DNA of 11,846 nucleotides from CAYTED01 sp964537075. GTDB lineage: Bacteria > Patescibacteriota > Minisyncoccia > Moranbacterales > UBA1568. This document shows positions 1-6,695 of this stretch, piece after piece. The stretch spans positions 1 to 11,846 of the forward strand of contig CAZIBB010000030.1 in assembly GCA_964537075.1 (NCBI GenBank). Direction: 5' to 3'. The position numbers were made by a program, and so were the translations under genes. Each line of letters begins with the position of its first letter. The first letter of the stretch is position 1. Under the pieces are notes generated by a model, which made no database searches, had not been told where the DNA came from, and worked only from the letters and a program-made list of their open reading frames with translations.

Positions 1-30
1 ATATTTTGAATTTATTTTTTGGTAAAAAAT

Positions 31-963
31 ATGTACTTCAAACACAATGTCACGCTCGCGCCCTATACGACATTCAAGATCGGCGGAAGGGCGTTACTCT
101 TTGTCGAAGTGAGTGGGCCGATGGAGCTCGCTGAGGCGATGGAAACAGCTTCTCGTGAGGGGCTGCCGGTTTTTATTCTGGGCGGCGGAAGCAACATACT
201 TTTCTCGGATAAGGGATTCGACGGTTTGGTGATACGGATTATTGATGGGGGTATGTCCGTGAAGCCGGAAGGAAGGATAATCGCCGGTGCGGGCATACCG
301 CTTCAGGATATTCTCCGGACGGCGGCGGAGAACGGATTGACGGGACTCGAGACGCTCGCCGGTATTCCGGGAAGTTTCGGTGGGGCGATACGCGGAAATG
401 CGGGCGCCTTCGGAAACGATATCGGATCTCATATCGTCTCGGTCAAGACATTCGATCAGAAAACGGGCATGATAAAGGAATGGCGATCGAAGGATTGCTG
501 CTTCGGATATCGAAAGAGTTTTTTCAAGGGGCATCCGGAGACGATCATCCTTTCCGCGGTGATCGGACTGGCTGCGGACGGAGTGGTGGTTGATATGAAT
601 CGCATCATGAAGGAAACGGTCGCCAAGCGTGAAGAAAAACACAGCCAGACGGCTCTCTGCGCGGGATCGTTCTTCATGAATCCGGTCGTGGAAAATAAGA
701 AACTCCAAAAAGAGTTCGAAGCCGAGGCGAGAGCCGCCTGTCGGGATGGCAAGATTCCTGCCGGCTGGCTCATCGATCATGTCGGTTTGCGCGGAAAGAC
801 GATCGGCGGAGCGATGGTGAGCGAGGAGCATCCGAACTACATCGTGAATACCGGGAATGCCAAAGCGGAAGATGTCGTCATACTTTCAAGCCTCATCAAG
901 ACCCGCGTCAGGGATGAGCTTGGAGTGATACTCTCGGAGGAAGTGAGTATGGTCGGGTTTTGA
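31..963 (+). CDS. murB: UDP-N-acetylenolpyruvoylglucosamine reductase MurB
   Basis: MurB reduces the enolpyruvyl group of UDP-GlcNAc-enolpyruvate to UDP-MurNAc with NADPH and FAD, the second committed step of peptidoglycan synthesis in the cytoplasm. The 310-residue product has the whole family pattern: LAPYTTFKIGG near residues 9-19, the FAD-binding GGGSN at 51-55, LETLAGIPGSFGGAIRGNAGA at about 106-126, the FGYRKS motif with Arg161, the catalytic-serine motif GSFFMNP (Ser213), AGWLIDHVGLRGKTIGGA at 244-261, and the C-terminal LSEEVSMVGF with the expected acidic catalytic residue near 303-304. I chose the ATG at 31; an in-frame TTG at 19 would add only four residues and is not supported by homology. 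No Shine-Dalgarno is visible before 31. The gene is alone on its side of a repeat-rich spacer, and its promoter would lie outside or at the very edge of the window. Confidence 0.96.
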   Translation: MYFKHNVTLAPYTTFKIGGRALLFVEVSGPMELAEAMETASREGLPVFILGGGSNILFSDKGFDGLVIRIIDGGMSVKPEGRIIAGAGIPLQDILRTAAENGLTGLETLAGIPGSFGGAIRGNAGAFGNDIGSHIVSVKTFDQKTGMIKEWRSKDCCFGYRKSFFKGHPETIILSAVIGLAADGVVVDMNRIMKETVAKREEKHSQTALCAGSFFMNPVVENKKLQKEFEAEARAACRDGKIPAGWLIDHVGLRGKTIGGAMVSEEHPNYIVNTGNAKAEDVVILSSLIKTRVRDELGVILSEEVSMVGF

Positions 964-996
964 GGTGTTTGAGATCGATTTCAAGAGCGGTCGTTC

Positions 997-1016
997 CCTG
1001 CCTACCGGCAGGCAGG
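997..1016. repeat. GC-rich 20-bp palindrome (CLPAGRQAG-type CPR repeat)
   Basis: CCTGCCTACCGGCAGGCAGG is a 20-bp palindrome with a single mismatched pair (1004/1009). Read on the minus strand it would encode CLPVGR, close to the CLPAGRQAG peptide seen in many CPR proteins. I therefore take it as one copy of a dispersed palindromic repeat; the family link is from memory and not tested here. Confidence 0.6.
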
Positions 1017-1091
1017 CGCTGGTTTCAGCGGTGCGTCCGCCCGCCCGCAACGATTTGCAAGAAATTTGCTTTCGTAGCGATTCGGGCAGGC
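1017..1091. repeat. Nested inverted repeats in the murB-engB spacer
   Basis: Directly after the palindrome, CGCTG (1017-1021) and CAGCG (1026-1030) can form a small hairpin. GCCCGCCCG (1039-1047) then pairs with CGGGCAGGC (1083-1091) with one mismatch around a 35-nt loop, which itself holds the short pair GCAA/TTGC. The stretch 997-1091 is therefore a composite of foldable repeats rather than coding sequence. No U-tract follows, so it does not look like a classic terminator, and I see no known RNA family. Confidence 0.5.
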
Positions 1092-1107
1092 TGTTTGAAA
1101 TATTCCT

Positions 1108-1136
1108 TTGACGGCACGACCCATTGGGAGTAGAGT
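1108..1136 (+). promoter_or_regulatory. Candidate sigma70-type promoter for engB
   Basis: TTGACG at 1108-1113 (-35) is separated by 17 bp from TAGAGT at 1131-1136 (-10, 4/6 consensus). Transcription would start near 1143, giving an untranslated leader of about 85 nt that contains the heptamer array. The -35 hexamer is the same as that of the secA promoter. Confidence 0.5.
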
Positions 1137-1153
1137 GTATCTTCTTCATCTGA

Positions 1154-1220
1154 TATCCACTATCAAGTATCCAGTATCTCTCTGTCATCCAGTATCCACT
1201 ATCCAATATCTATTATCTAT
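1154..1220 (+). repeat. 7-bp tandem array upstream of engB
   Basis: The sequence resolves into heptamers starting with TATC: TATCCAC, TATCAAG, TATCCAG, TATCTCT, then a 4-nt break and CATCCAG, then TATCCAC, TATCCAA and TATCTAT twice. The array ends 10 nt before the engB start codon and would be transcribed as leader RNA. Confidence 0.75.
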
Positions 1221-1230
1221 CTCCTGATCT

Positions 1231-1860
1231 ATGAAAATACTCTCTAAAGAATTTGTGAAAGGAGTGATCGGCTCCGAAGGGTTGCCGCGTCCCATTCTTC
1301 CGACGGTGGCTTTTTTTGGTCGTTCCAATGTCGGGAAATCAAGCACGATCAATGCCTTGCTTGAGGCGAAGAAGCTTGCTATCTCAAGCGTTCAGCCGGG
1401 TCGGACAACAGAAATCAATTATTTCATCGTGAATGACGCCTTTTATTTCGCCGATCTTCCGGGATACGGATATGCCCTCGCCTCACTGAAGCAACGGGAG
1501 AAAATCAGGCGACTTGTCCTCTGGTTTCTCTCTGACGATGTCGCGCGAGTAGATCTCGCGATATTTATCGTCGATGGGTCGCTCGGACTGAAAGATGTCG
1601 ACCGAGAGGCGATACAATACGCTTTCGAACATAACCGGAAGGTCGCCATCATCGCCAATAAGATGGATAAGGGCCATCAGAATAAGAATCGATCCATACT
1701 GAAATCGATACAAGAAGAATATCCGGAGATTGTTATCTTCCCTTTCAGCGCCAAAATGAAAATCGGTCGTGAGGAAGTGCTTCGCCATATCAAGAAAGAA
1801 CTCCACCTGAGTCAAGGAACAACGAACGGGGAACAACAAACAGGAAAGAGGGTTTCATAA
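1231..1860 (+). CDS. engB: Ribosome biogenesis GTPase EngB/YsxC
   Basis: EngB is a small essential TRAFAC-class GTPase needed for assembly of the large ribosomal subunit. All G motifs are visible in the 209-residue protein: G1 GRSNVGKSS at 30-38, G2 PGRTTEINYF at 56-65 with the conserved threonines, G3 DLPGYGYA at 75-82, G4 NKMDK at 143-147, and G5 FSAK at 172-175. The fold should end near residue 192. The last 15 or so residues (SQGTTNGEQQTGKRVS) are low-complexity and are encoded by an inverted copy of the heptamer repeat found downstream, so the tail is probably a repeat-derived extension. The start is the ATG in CTGATCTATGAAA, a context shared with the next gene; no Shine-Dalgarno is seen. 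A candidate promoter lies at 1108-1136. Confidence 0.95.
   Translation: MKILSKEFVKGVIGSEGLPRPILPTVAFFGRSNVGKSSTINALLEAKKLAISSVQPGRTTEINYFIVNDAFYFADLPGYGYALASLKQREKIRRLVLWFLSDDVARVDLAIFIVDGSLGLKDVDREAIQYAFEHNRKVAIIANKMDKGHQNKNRSILKSIQEEYPEIVIFPFSAKMKIGREEVLRHIKKELHLSQGTTNGEQQTGKRVS
1813..1843 (-). repeat. Inverted heptamer repeat inside the engB 3' end
   Basis: Read on the minus strand this stretch is made of units such as TGTTTGT, TGTTCCC, CGTTCGT and TGTTCCT, the same class as the forward array at 1886-1934. GGAACAAC occurs twice here (1816-1823 and 1830-1837), and both copies are perfect complements of GTTGTTCC at 1884-1891. The engB tail and the following leader could therefore fold into a hairpin. 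Confidence 0.65.
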
Positions 1861-1885
1861 TGAAGATTTTATGGTTCATCAAGGT

Positions 1886-1934
1886 TGTTCCGTGTTCCCT
1901 GCTCACTGCTCACTGCTCTTTGCTTACTGATCTA
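1886..1934 (+). repeat. 7-bp tandem array upstream of the YgjP-like gene
   Basis: Seven consecutive heptamers run right up to the start codon without a break: TGTTCCG, TGTTCCC, TGCTCAC (twice), TGCTCTT, TGCTTAC and TGATCTA, the last A being the first base of the ATG. The 73-nt spacer between engB and this gene otherwise holds nothing recognisable. Confidence 0.75.
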
Positions 1935-2488
1935 TGAAATTTGGCATTATTGAAACTTCGGGGAAAGAGATTCCCTACAAAATTATTCGTCGCAAGGGGA
2001 TGAAGCGGATGCTCCTCTCATTTTCTTCCAAAGGCGAGCTTGTTTTGACGGCACCCCGATTGACTCCAGCATTTTTTATCAACGCATTTCTTGAAAAATC
2101 ACGGTCATGGATCGATACACATCTAGATCGTATCCTCTCACGACAAGATACGGTTTCGCATCAGAAGTCGGAATATCTGGAAAGGAGAGGCGAGGCGAGG
2201 AAATTGATCGAATCACGAGTGAAAGAGCTCTCGAGAGTACATGATTTTCACTATCAGAAAATATCCATCCGTAATCAACGAACTCGTTTCGGAAGCTGTT
2301 CTCGATCCGGCAACCTTTCCTTTCATTATCGTATCGCTTTTTTCACTCCGGAAGAACGGGATTATGTGATTATCCATGAACTCTGTCATCTGCGACACTT
2401 CAATCACTCCCCGGCATTCTGGCAGGAGGTGAAAAGCCTCTCGCCGGAGTACGAACGCATTCGAAAGGGTCTGACGAATCGAAGTTAG
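1934..2488 (+). CDS. YgjP-like (DUF45) zinc metallopeptidase-fold protein
   Basis: The 184-residue product belongs to the YgjP-like metallopeptidase-domain family (DUF45). Two signatures show it: NQRTRFGSCSRSGNLSF at about 114-130, the family's RWGSC-type block, and the zinc site HELCH at 148-152 with a following HFNHSPAFW at 155-163 that supplies the third histidine. The N-terminal half is the usual beta-rich lead-in. Family members are common beside translation and stress genes, but the physiological substrate is poorly defined, so I name only the fold. The product is expected to be cytoplasmic: no signal peptide or membrane segment is seen. The start is the ATG in CTGATCTATGAAA at the end of a heptamer array; there is no Shine-Dalgarno. 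Length and motifs look intact. Confidence 0.88.
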   Translation: MKFGIIETSGKEIPYKIIRRKGMKRMLLSFSSKGELVLTAPRLTPAFFINAFLEKSRSWIDTHLDRILSRQDTVSHQKSEYLERRGEARKLIESRVKELSRVHDFHYQKISIRNQRTRFGSCSRSGNLSFHYRIAFFTPEERDYVIIHELCHLRHFNHSPAFWQEVKSLSPEYERIRKGLTNRS

Positions 2489-2508
2489 GTCTGGTAGTTT
2501 GTAGGGTA

Positions 2509-2536
2509 TTGCCAGTTATAAAATACGCAGTATACT
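2509..2536 (+). promoter_or_regulatory. Candidate promoter for the hibernation factor gene
   Basis: TTGCCA (2509-2514) and TATACT (2531-2536) are separated by 16 bp and both match sigma70 hexamers well. The start site would be near 2543, leaving a leader of about 36 nt. That leader contains the perfect 10-bp palindrome AAGGATCCTT at 2548-2557. Confidence 0.55.
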
Positions 2537-2547
2537 AAAGGAGCGAA

Positions 2548-2557
2548 AAGGATCCTT
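2548..2557. other. 10-bp perfect palindrome in the hpf leader
   Basis: AAGGATCCTT sits between the predicted transcription start and the hpf start codon. It could be a regulator site, but ten bases is short enough to arise by chance. Confidence 0.25.
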
Positions 2558-2578
2558 GGAAATAAACTGGTAACGACT

Positions 2579-2935
2579 ATGCGTATGAGCACGAGATTTC
2601 TTATTCATGGAGTGGCGTTGAATGCGAAACAGCGGATGTATATCCTGAAACGATTGGCCGTGGTGGAAAAATTGGTTGACCCGGTATCGAATGTCGAGGT
2701 GGAGGTCGGTCAGAATAAGAAGAAGCAATATCGCGTAGAGGTGATGATTCATGATCCGCATAAGCTGTATCGGGCGGAGAAATTAAGCGTGAGCGTCGAG
2801 GGTTCCATCGATATGGTGGTGGAGAAACTCTTGAGCGAAGTGGTTCGTGATAAGGAGAAAGTGCGCGATCTTCGTCGTCGCGGTGCCCGTTCGATAAAGA
2901 AGAAAGTCACCATTGATGAGTCCGCCCGATTTTAA
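2579..2935 (+). CDS. hpf: Ribosome hibernation promoting factor (HPF/YfiA family)
   Basis: This 118-residue protein has the layout of a short HPF/RaiA protein: a beta-alpha-beta-beta-beta-alpha domain starting at RFLIHGVAL, a central strand region with NVEVEVGQNKKKQYRVEVMIHDPHKLYRAE, a second helix SIDMVVEKLLSEVVRDKEKVRDL, and a strongly basic tail. Family members bind the 30S decoding centre of idle ribosomes and silence them in stationary phase or starvation. The C-terminal dimerisation domain of long HPF is absent. I keep the ATG at 2579; another ATG lies two codons further in (2585). No clear Shine-Dalgarno precedes either. A well-spaced promoter just upstream suggests it is expressed independently of the metallopeptidase gene. 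Confidence 0.9.
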   Translation: MRMSTRFLIHGVALNAKQRMYILKRLAVVEKLVDPVSNVEVEVGQNKKKQYRVEVMIHDPHKLYRAEKLSVSVEGSIDMVVEKLLSEVVRDKEKVRDLRRRGARSIKKKVTIDESARF

Positions 2936-2968
2936 ACAAAAAATAAATTCTCATAAAACAAATGACGT

Positions 2969-3496
2969 ATGCCGAAGACTTGTGAAGCATTCCATTGGAT
3001 TCTCTGCGTTGTCCTCGCCTCTTTCATCGCTTGGGGCGTGTGGTTCAAGATAATTGATATGAATTTGCTTGATACGAATCCGATATCGAAGGCTGTTTAT
3101 GTGAAAAAGAAATTAGCCCCTTCTGCGGATACGAAGATGGCCGTTCAATTGCCAAATAAGCCATCGGAAGAAATTTCTTCAGGGGATGCGAGAAATTGCA
3201 AGCTGACTCGCTATGAGGGAAACGCCTCAGTGAGGGGCTGGTATGAACAAGAAGAAGTATATGGAAAGAAAACCCTTGTCCTGAAAGTGGCTGATGTAGA
3301 TCGTGCGAAACTGCCTCCTAAAATTCAAAAATGGTCCGATGGAACGCCACTCCAATCCATCGTACTGAACAATGTGAGCGCTGAATTGAAGAAGCTTCTC
3401 ATAAAGGCGAGCGCAGAGGAACCGACGAATGTCAATCTCGTCTCGGTGGATGTGTATTGTGAAGGCCTACCAATGGCCGCTGTGGCTCAAAAATAG
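2969..3496 (+). CDS. Membrane-anchored protein of unknown function
   Basis: I do not recognise this 175-residue protein. What can be seen is a short N-terminus followed by a hydrophobic segment at about residues 9-28 (WILCVVLASFIAWGVWF), most likely an uncleaved signal anchor, then a polar linker (about 45-75) and a globular region of about 100 residues rich in predicted strands. The globular part includes ASVRGWYEQEEVYGKKTLVLKV (88-107) and ends in VNLVSVDVYCEGLP. Two cysteines, Cys77 and Cys164, bracket the domain and could form a disulphide outside the membrane. There is no catalytic motif. It starts 33 nt after hpf and ends at an intrinsic terminator, so it may be the last gene of an hpf transcript. 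Confidence 0.7.
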   Translation: MPKTCEAFHWILCVVLASFIAWGVWFKIIDMNLLDTNPISKAVYVKKKLAPSADTKMAVQLPNKPSEEISSGDARNCKLTRYEGNASVRGWYEQEEVYGKKTLVLKVADVDRAKLPPKIQKWSDGTPLQSIVLNNVSAELKKLLIKASAEEPTNVNLVSVDVYCEGLPMAAVAQK

Positions 3497-3508
3497 CTCA
3501 GAAAAAAG

Positions 3509-3537
3509 AAAAAGCGCCTTTGACGGGTGCTTTTTTT
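3509..3537 (+). terminator. Intrinsic terminator after the membrane-anchored protein gene
   Basis: AAAAAGCGCC (3509-3518) pairs with GGTGCTTTTT (3526-3535), with one G-T pair, around a 7-nt loop, and the T-run continues to 3537. It lies 12 nt after the stop codon at 3496. Its loop contains the -35 box of the secA promoter. Confidence 0.75.
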
Positions 3538-3548
3538 GGTGGTAAAAT
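3520..3548 (+). promoter_or_regulatory. secA operon promoter with extended -10
   Basis: TTGACG (3520-3525), a 17-bp spacer and TAAAAT (3543-3548), preceded by TGG (an extended -10), make a strong sigma70-type promoter. Transcription should start near 3555, giving a leader of about 27 nt. The -35 box lies in the loop of the upstream terminator. Confidence 0.7.
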
Positions 3549-3569
3549 CGATTGGTATCTGGCTATTCT

Positions 3570-3575
3570 AAAGGA
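3570..3575 (+). promoter_or_regulatory. Shine-Dalgarno of secA
   Basis: AAAGGA ends 6 nt before the ATG at 3582. It decides the start in favour of that ATG over the in-frame TTG at 3552, which lies upstream of or at the predicted transcription start. It is one of the few clear ribosome binding sites in the window. Confidence 0.75.
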
Positions 3576-3581
3576 AAAATT

Positions 3582-6242
3582 ATGAACTTTTTGACGAAAC
3601 TCTTTGGATCGAATGAGCGAGTAGTAGAAAAATTGCAGCCATTGGTGGACCAGGTGAATAGTTTCGAAGAATCCCTGTGCTCTCTCTCCGATGAAGCCCT
3701 CCGGATGAAAACGACGGAATTCCGTGAGCGACTCGCCAAGGGAGAGTCCTTGGAGGATCTCCTTCCGGAAGCGTTCGCCGTGGTGCGCGAGGGTGCGCAT
3801 CGCGCGATCGGTCAGCGGCACTTCGACGTGCAGATCATGGGCGGTATCGTCTTACATGAGGGCAAGATCGCCGAGATGAAAACGGGTGAAGGAAAGACCC
3901 TGACCTCGACATTGCCGATCTATCTCAATGCGCTTTCCGGAAATGGCGTGCACGTCGTCACGGTAAACGATTATCTCTCGAGGCGCGATGCGAATTGGAT
4001 GGGTCAGATTTTCCATTTTCTCGGCCTCTCAACTTCCTGTATCAATCAGCAGACGGTTTCCTATCGCTTCGAGCCAAATGTCGCTGATGATGACAATGAG
4101 GCGACGGTAGAGATGAAAAATCTCCACCTGATCACCCGCCAGGAGGCCTATCAGACGGACATCACCTATGGGACGAATAATGAATTCGGCTTCGATTATC
4201 TGCGGGATAATATGGTGACGAATCTTTCGGAAATGGTTCAGCGGGAACTCTCGTATGCCATCGTCGACGAAGTGGACTCCATCTTGATTGATGAGGCGCG
4301 TACGCCGCTCATCATCTCCGCTCCCGATGCCGAATCGACCAAACTCTATGAGCGGTTCGCTCACATCGCTCCGAAACTGAAAGCGATCGAGCACTATGAA
4401 GTCGATGAGAAAATGAAAACCGTGACGCTGACAGATGCCGGCGTCAATCGCGTGGAAGAACTCCTCGGTGCGGGAAATATCTATGCGGATGGCAATATCG
4501 AATACGTACATCACCTCGAACAGTCCCTTCGTGCCGAAGTGATCATGAAAAATGATCGCGATTATGTGGTGCGCGACGGACAAGTCATCATCGTCGATGA
4601 TTTTACGGGGCGTATGATGCCTGGGCGTCGGTATAGCGACGGACTCCATCAGGCCATCGAAGCCAAGGAGGGTGTAACCGTACAACGGGAATCCCGTACG
4701 CTCGCGACGATTACCTTTCAGAATTATTTCCGTCTGTACAAAAAACTCGCCGGTATGACCGGTACGGCGACTACTTCGGCAGAAGAATTCGCAAAGGTGT
4801 ACAAACTTGATGTCGTCGAGATCCCGACGCATCGCAACCTCATCCGTGTCGATTTGGGCGATATCGTCTACAAGACCGAGGAAGTGAAATTCGCGAAGAT
4901 CGTCGAGCGCATCAAGGAGGCGCATACGCTCGGTCAGCCGGTACTCGTCGGCACGATCGCCATCGAGAAATCCGAATATCTCGCGGCGCTCCTGGAGCGG
5001 GAGGGCGTGCCACATCAGGTACTCAATGCCAAGCAGCATGAAAAAGAAGCGAGTATCATCATCAATGCCGGTACGCTTGGCGCGGTCACAATCGCGACGA
5101 ACATGGCCGGTCGCGGGACGGATATCAAGCTTGGTCCCGGTGTGAAGGAAGTCGGCGGATTATTTATCATCGGTACCGAGCGGCACGAGGCTAGGCGTAT
5201 CGATAATCAGCTTCGTGGTCGCGCGGGTCGTCAGGGTGATCCGGGAAAATCGCAATTTTATCTCTCGCTTGAGGATGAGCTCATGCGTCGCTTCGGCGGG
5301 GAGAAATTGAAGAGCATGATGACGAGCCTGAATATTCCCGAGGATGAGCCGATTCAGAACGCCATCATCAGCAGGGTCATCGAGAGCGCGCAGACGAAGA
5401 TCGAGGGATTCAATTTCGATATCAGAAAGCATGTGCTCGAATACGATGATGTGATGAACAAACAGCGCGAAGTCGTGTATCGTCGCCGTCGTGCCGTCCT
5501 CGAAACCAAGGATATGCGCACGGAAACTTTAAACCTTCTCGACGAGGAATTCGAGAAGATGATCGGCTTTCATACGGCGATGGAAGAATCAGAATGGAAT
5601 CTTCATGAAATTATTATGGAAATGAAAGGGCTTTTCCCTCTTGTTCAAGAAGATGCTCTTCTGAAGATACTTGAGGAAATCCGCGATGATCGTTCCAAGG
5701 ATGAACTCGAGAAACGGACACTCATTCGCGGGAAACTCACAGAGGAGGCGAAGAAATACTTTTTCGAGAGAGAAACCGCCTTCGGAAAAGAAACATGGGA
5801 ACAAGTGCAGAAGGCACTCCTTATGCGCTCGACTGATACGCTTTGGATGAATCATCTGGATGAGATCGATTATCTTCGCCAAGGAATAGGACTTCGTGGG
5901 TATGGTCAGCGTGATCCGCTCGTTGAGTACAAGCGCGAGGCTTTCAATCTCTTTATGGGACTCCTTGATACGATGCGGAAGAATTATCTCTTAACCGTGT
6001 TTAAGGTCGCTCCGACGACCGCTGTGACGGGTGCTGTTCGCCAAAATATACAATTTCATGGTGCAGAAGAAGATACCCCACAATTTGGCGCGGCAAAACA
6101 AAGCGACGCCGGTCACAATCCTTCCGACGGATCGCTCGAACCGCAAGTCCAAATTATTTCTCAAAACGAGGTCGGTCGAAACGACCCTTGTCCTTGCGGA
6201 TCAGGAAAAAAATATAAGAAGTGTCATGGGAAAAATACCTAA
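3582..6242 (+). CDS. secA: Preprotein translocase ATPase SecA
   Basis: SecA drives unfolded preproteins through SecYEG using ATP. The 886-residue protein shows the full order of domains: Walker A TGEGKT at 101-106, the motif TVNDYLSRRDA at about 127-137, TYGTNNEFGFDYLRDNM at 195-211, Walker B DEVD at 229-232 followed by SILIDEARTPLIIS, the VDDFTGRMMPGRRYSDGLHQAIEAKE block, LAGMTGTA, the second nucleotide-binding fold with ATNMAGRGTDIKL, GTERHEARRIDNQLRGRAGRQGD, and the helical scaffold. It ends with a complete zinc-binding tail RNDPCPCGSGKKYKKCHG (Cys870, Cys872, Cys881, His882), which binds SecB or lipids in other bacteria. An acidic insert of about 30 residues lies between GLSTSCI and the TYGTNNE motif. 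It is the first gene of a probable seven-gene operon. Confidence 0.98.
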   Translation: MNFLTKLFGSNERVVEKLQPLVDQVNSFEESLCSLSDEALRMKTTEFRERLAKGESLEDLLPEAFAVVREGAHRAIGQRHFDVQIMGGIVLHEGKIAEMKTGEGKTLTSTLPIYLNALSGNGVHVVTVNDYLSRRDANWMGQIFHFLGLSTSCINQQTVSYRFEPNVADDDNEATVEMKNLHLITRQEAYQTDITYGTNNEFGFDYLRDNMVTNLSEMVQRELSYAIVDEVDSILIDEARTPLIISAPDAESTKLYERFAHIAPKLKAIEHYEVDEKMKTVTLTDAGVNRVEELLGAGNIYADGNIEYVHHLEQSLRAEVIMKNDRDYVVRDGQVIIVDDFTGRMMPGRRYSDGLHQAIEAKEGVTVQRESRTLATITFQNYFRLYKKLAGMTGTATTSAEEFAKVYKLDVVEIPTHRNLIRVDLGDIVYKTEEVKFAKIVERIKEAHTLGQPVLVGTIAIEKSEYLAALLEREGVPHQVLNAKQHEKEASIIINAGTLGAVTIATNMAGRGTDIKLGPGVKEVGGLFIIGTERHEARRIDNQLRGRAGRQGDPGKSQFYLSLEDELMRRFGGEKLKSMMTSLNIPEDEPIQNAIISRVIESAQTKIEGFNFDIRKHVLEYDDVMNKQREVVYRRRRAVLETKDMRTETLNLLDEEFEKMIGFHTAMEESEWNLHEIIMEMKGLFPLVQEDALLKILEEIRDDRSKDELEKRTLIRGKLTEEAKKYFFERETAFGKETWEQVQKALLMRSTDTLWMNHLDEIDYLRQGIGLRGYGQRDPLVEYKREAFNLFMGLLDTMRKNYLLTVFKVAPTTAVTGAVRQNIQFHGAEEDTPQFGAAKQSDAGHNPSDGSLEPQVQIISQNEVGRNDPCPCGSGKKYKKCHGKNT

Positions 6243-6251
6243 AGAGGGCGT

Positions 6252-6695
6252 ATGAAAATCACGTTGTGCGGGAGTATCGCCTTCATCGATGAGATGGACG
6301 CGGCGCGGAAGGAATTGGAATCGATGGGGCACGAGGTGAAATTGCCGCCGCTTGAAGTCGCGGACGGTGAGGGAAAAATGATTCCCGTGAAGGAGTATTA
6401 TGCCCTCCGTAAAGCGGCTGCCGATGACCATGATTGGATCTGGAAACGGAAAGCTGAGGCGATGCACTGGCATTTCGACAAAGTCGCATGGGCGGATGCT
6501 ATTCTCGTATGCAATTATGATAAGAATAACATCGCGGCATATATAGGGCCGAACACCTTGCTCGAAATGGGCTTGGCTTTCCATCTCAAGAAACCGATCT
6601 ACCTCCTGAACCCAATTCCGGAAGTATCCTACAAGGAAGAAATTCTCGGTATGTGGCCGATAGTTATTAGCGGTGATTTGAAGAAAATAGTATGA
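6252..6695 (+). CDS. Nucleoside 2-deoxyribosyltransferase-like protein
   Basis: The 147-residue protein has the Rossmann-like fold of the nucleoside 2-deoxyribosyltransferase superfamily. It opens with the strand and nucleotide loop MKITLCGSIAFIDEM, followed by a helix with KELESMGHEV. Later come KVAWADAILVCNYD (78-90) and the active-site-like segment GPNTLLEMGLAFHLKKPIYLL (99-119), in which Glu105 occupies the place of the catalytic glutamate of the family. Members swap or hydrolyse the base of deoxynucleosides or deoxynucleotides; which reaction occurs here cannot be read from the sequence. AGAGG at 6243-6247 is a plausible ribosome binding site. It starts 9 nt after secA and overlaps the next gene by ATGA, so translation is probably coupled. 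It is one of four nucleotide-metabolism genes in the neighbourhood. Confidence 0.72.
   Translation: MKITLCGSIAFIDEMDAARKELESMGHEVKLPPLEVADGEGKMIPVKEYYALRKAAADDHDWIWKRKAEAMHWHFDKVAWADAILVCNYDKNNIAAYIGPNTLLEMGLAFHLKKPIYLLNPIPEVSYKEEILGMWPIVISGDLKKIV

Noticed and set aside
94..831. A 245-codon open frame on the minus strand inside murB
   Set aside because: It is fully opposite murB and has no recognisable protein pattern.
1154..1934. CRISPR-like array
   Set aside because: The repeats are 7 bp and contiguous without spacers, and no cas gene is present.
3552..3581. Upstream TTG start for secA
   Set aside because: It lies at or before the predicted transcription start, while the ATG at 3582 has a good Shine-Dalgarno and begins the conserved N-terminus.
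4029..5039. A 336-codon open frame on the minus strand inside secA
   Set aside because: It lies wholly opposite a certain gene, and its peptide has no domain pattern; it is a shadow of secA codon use.
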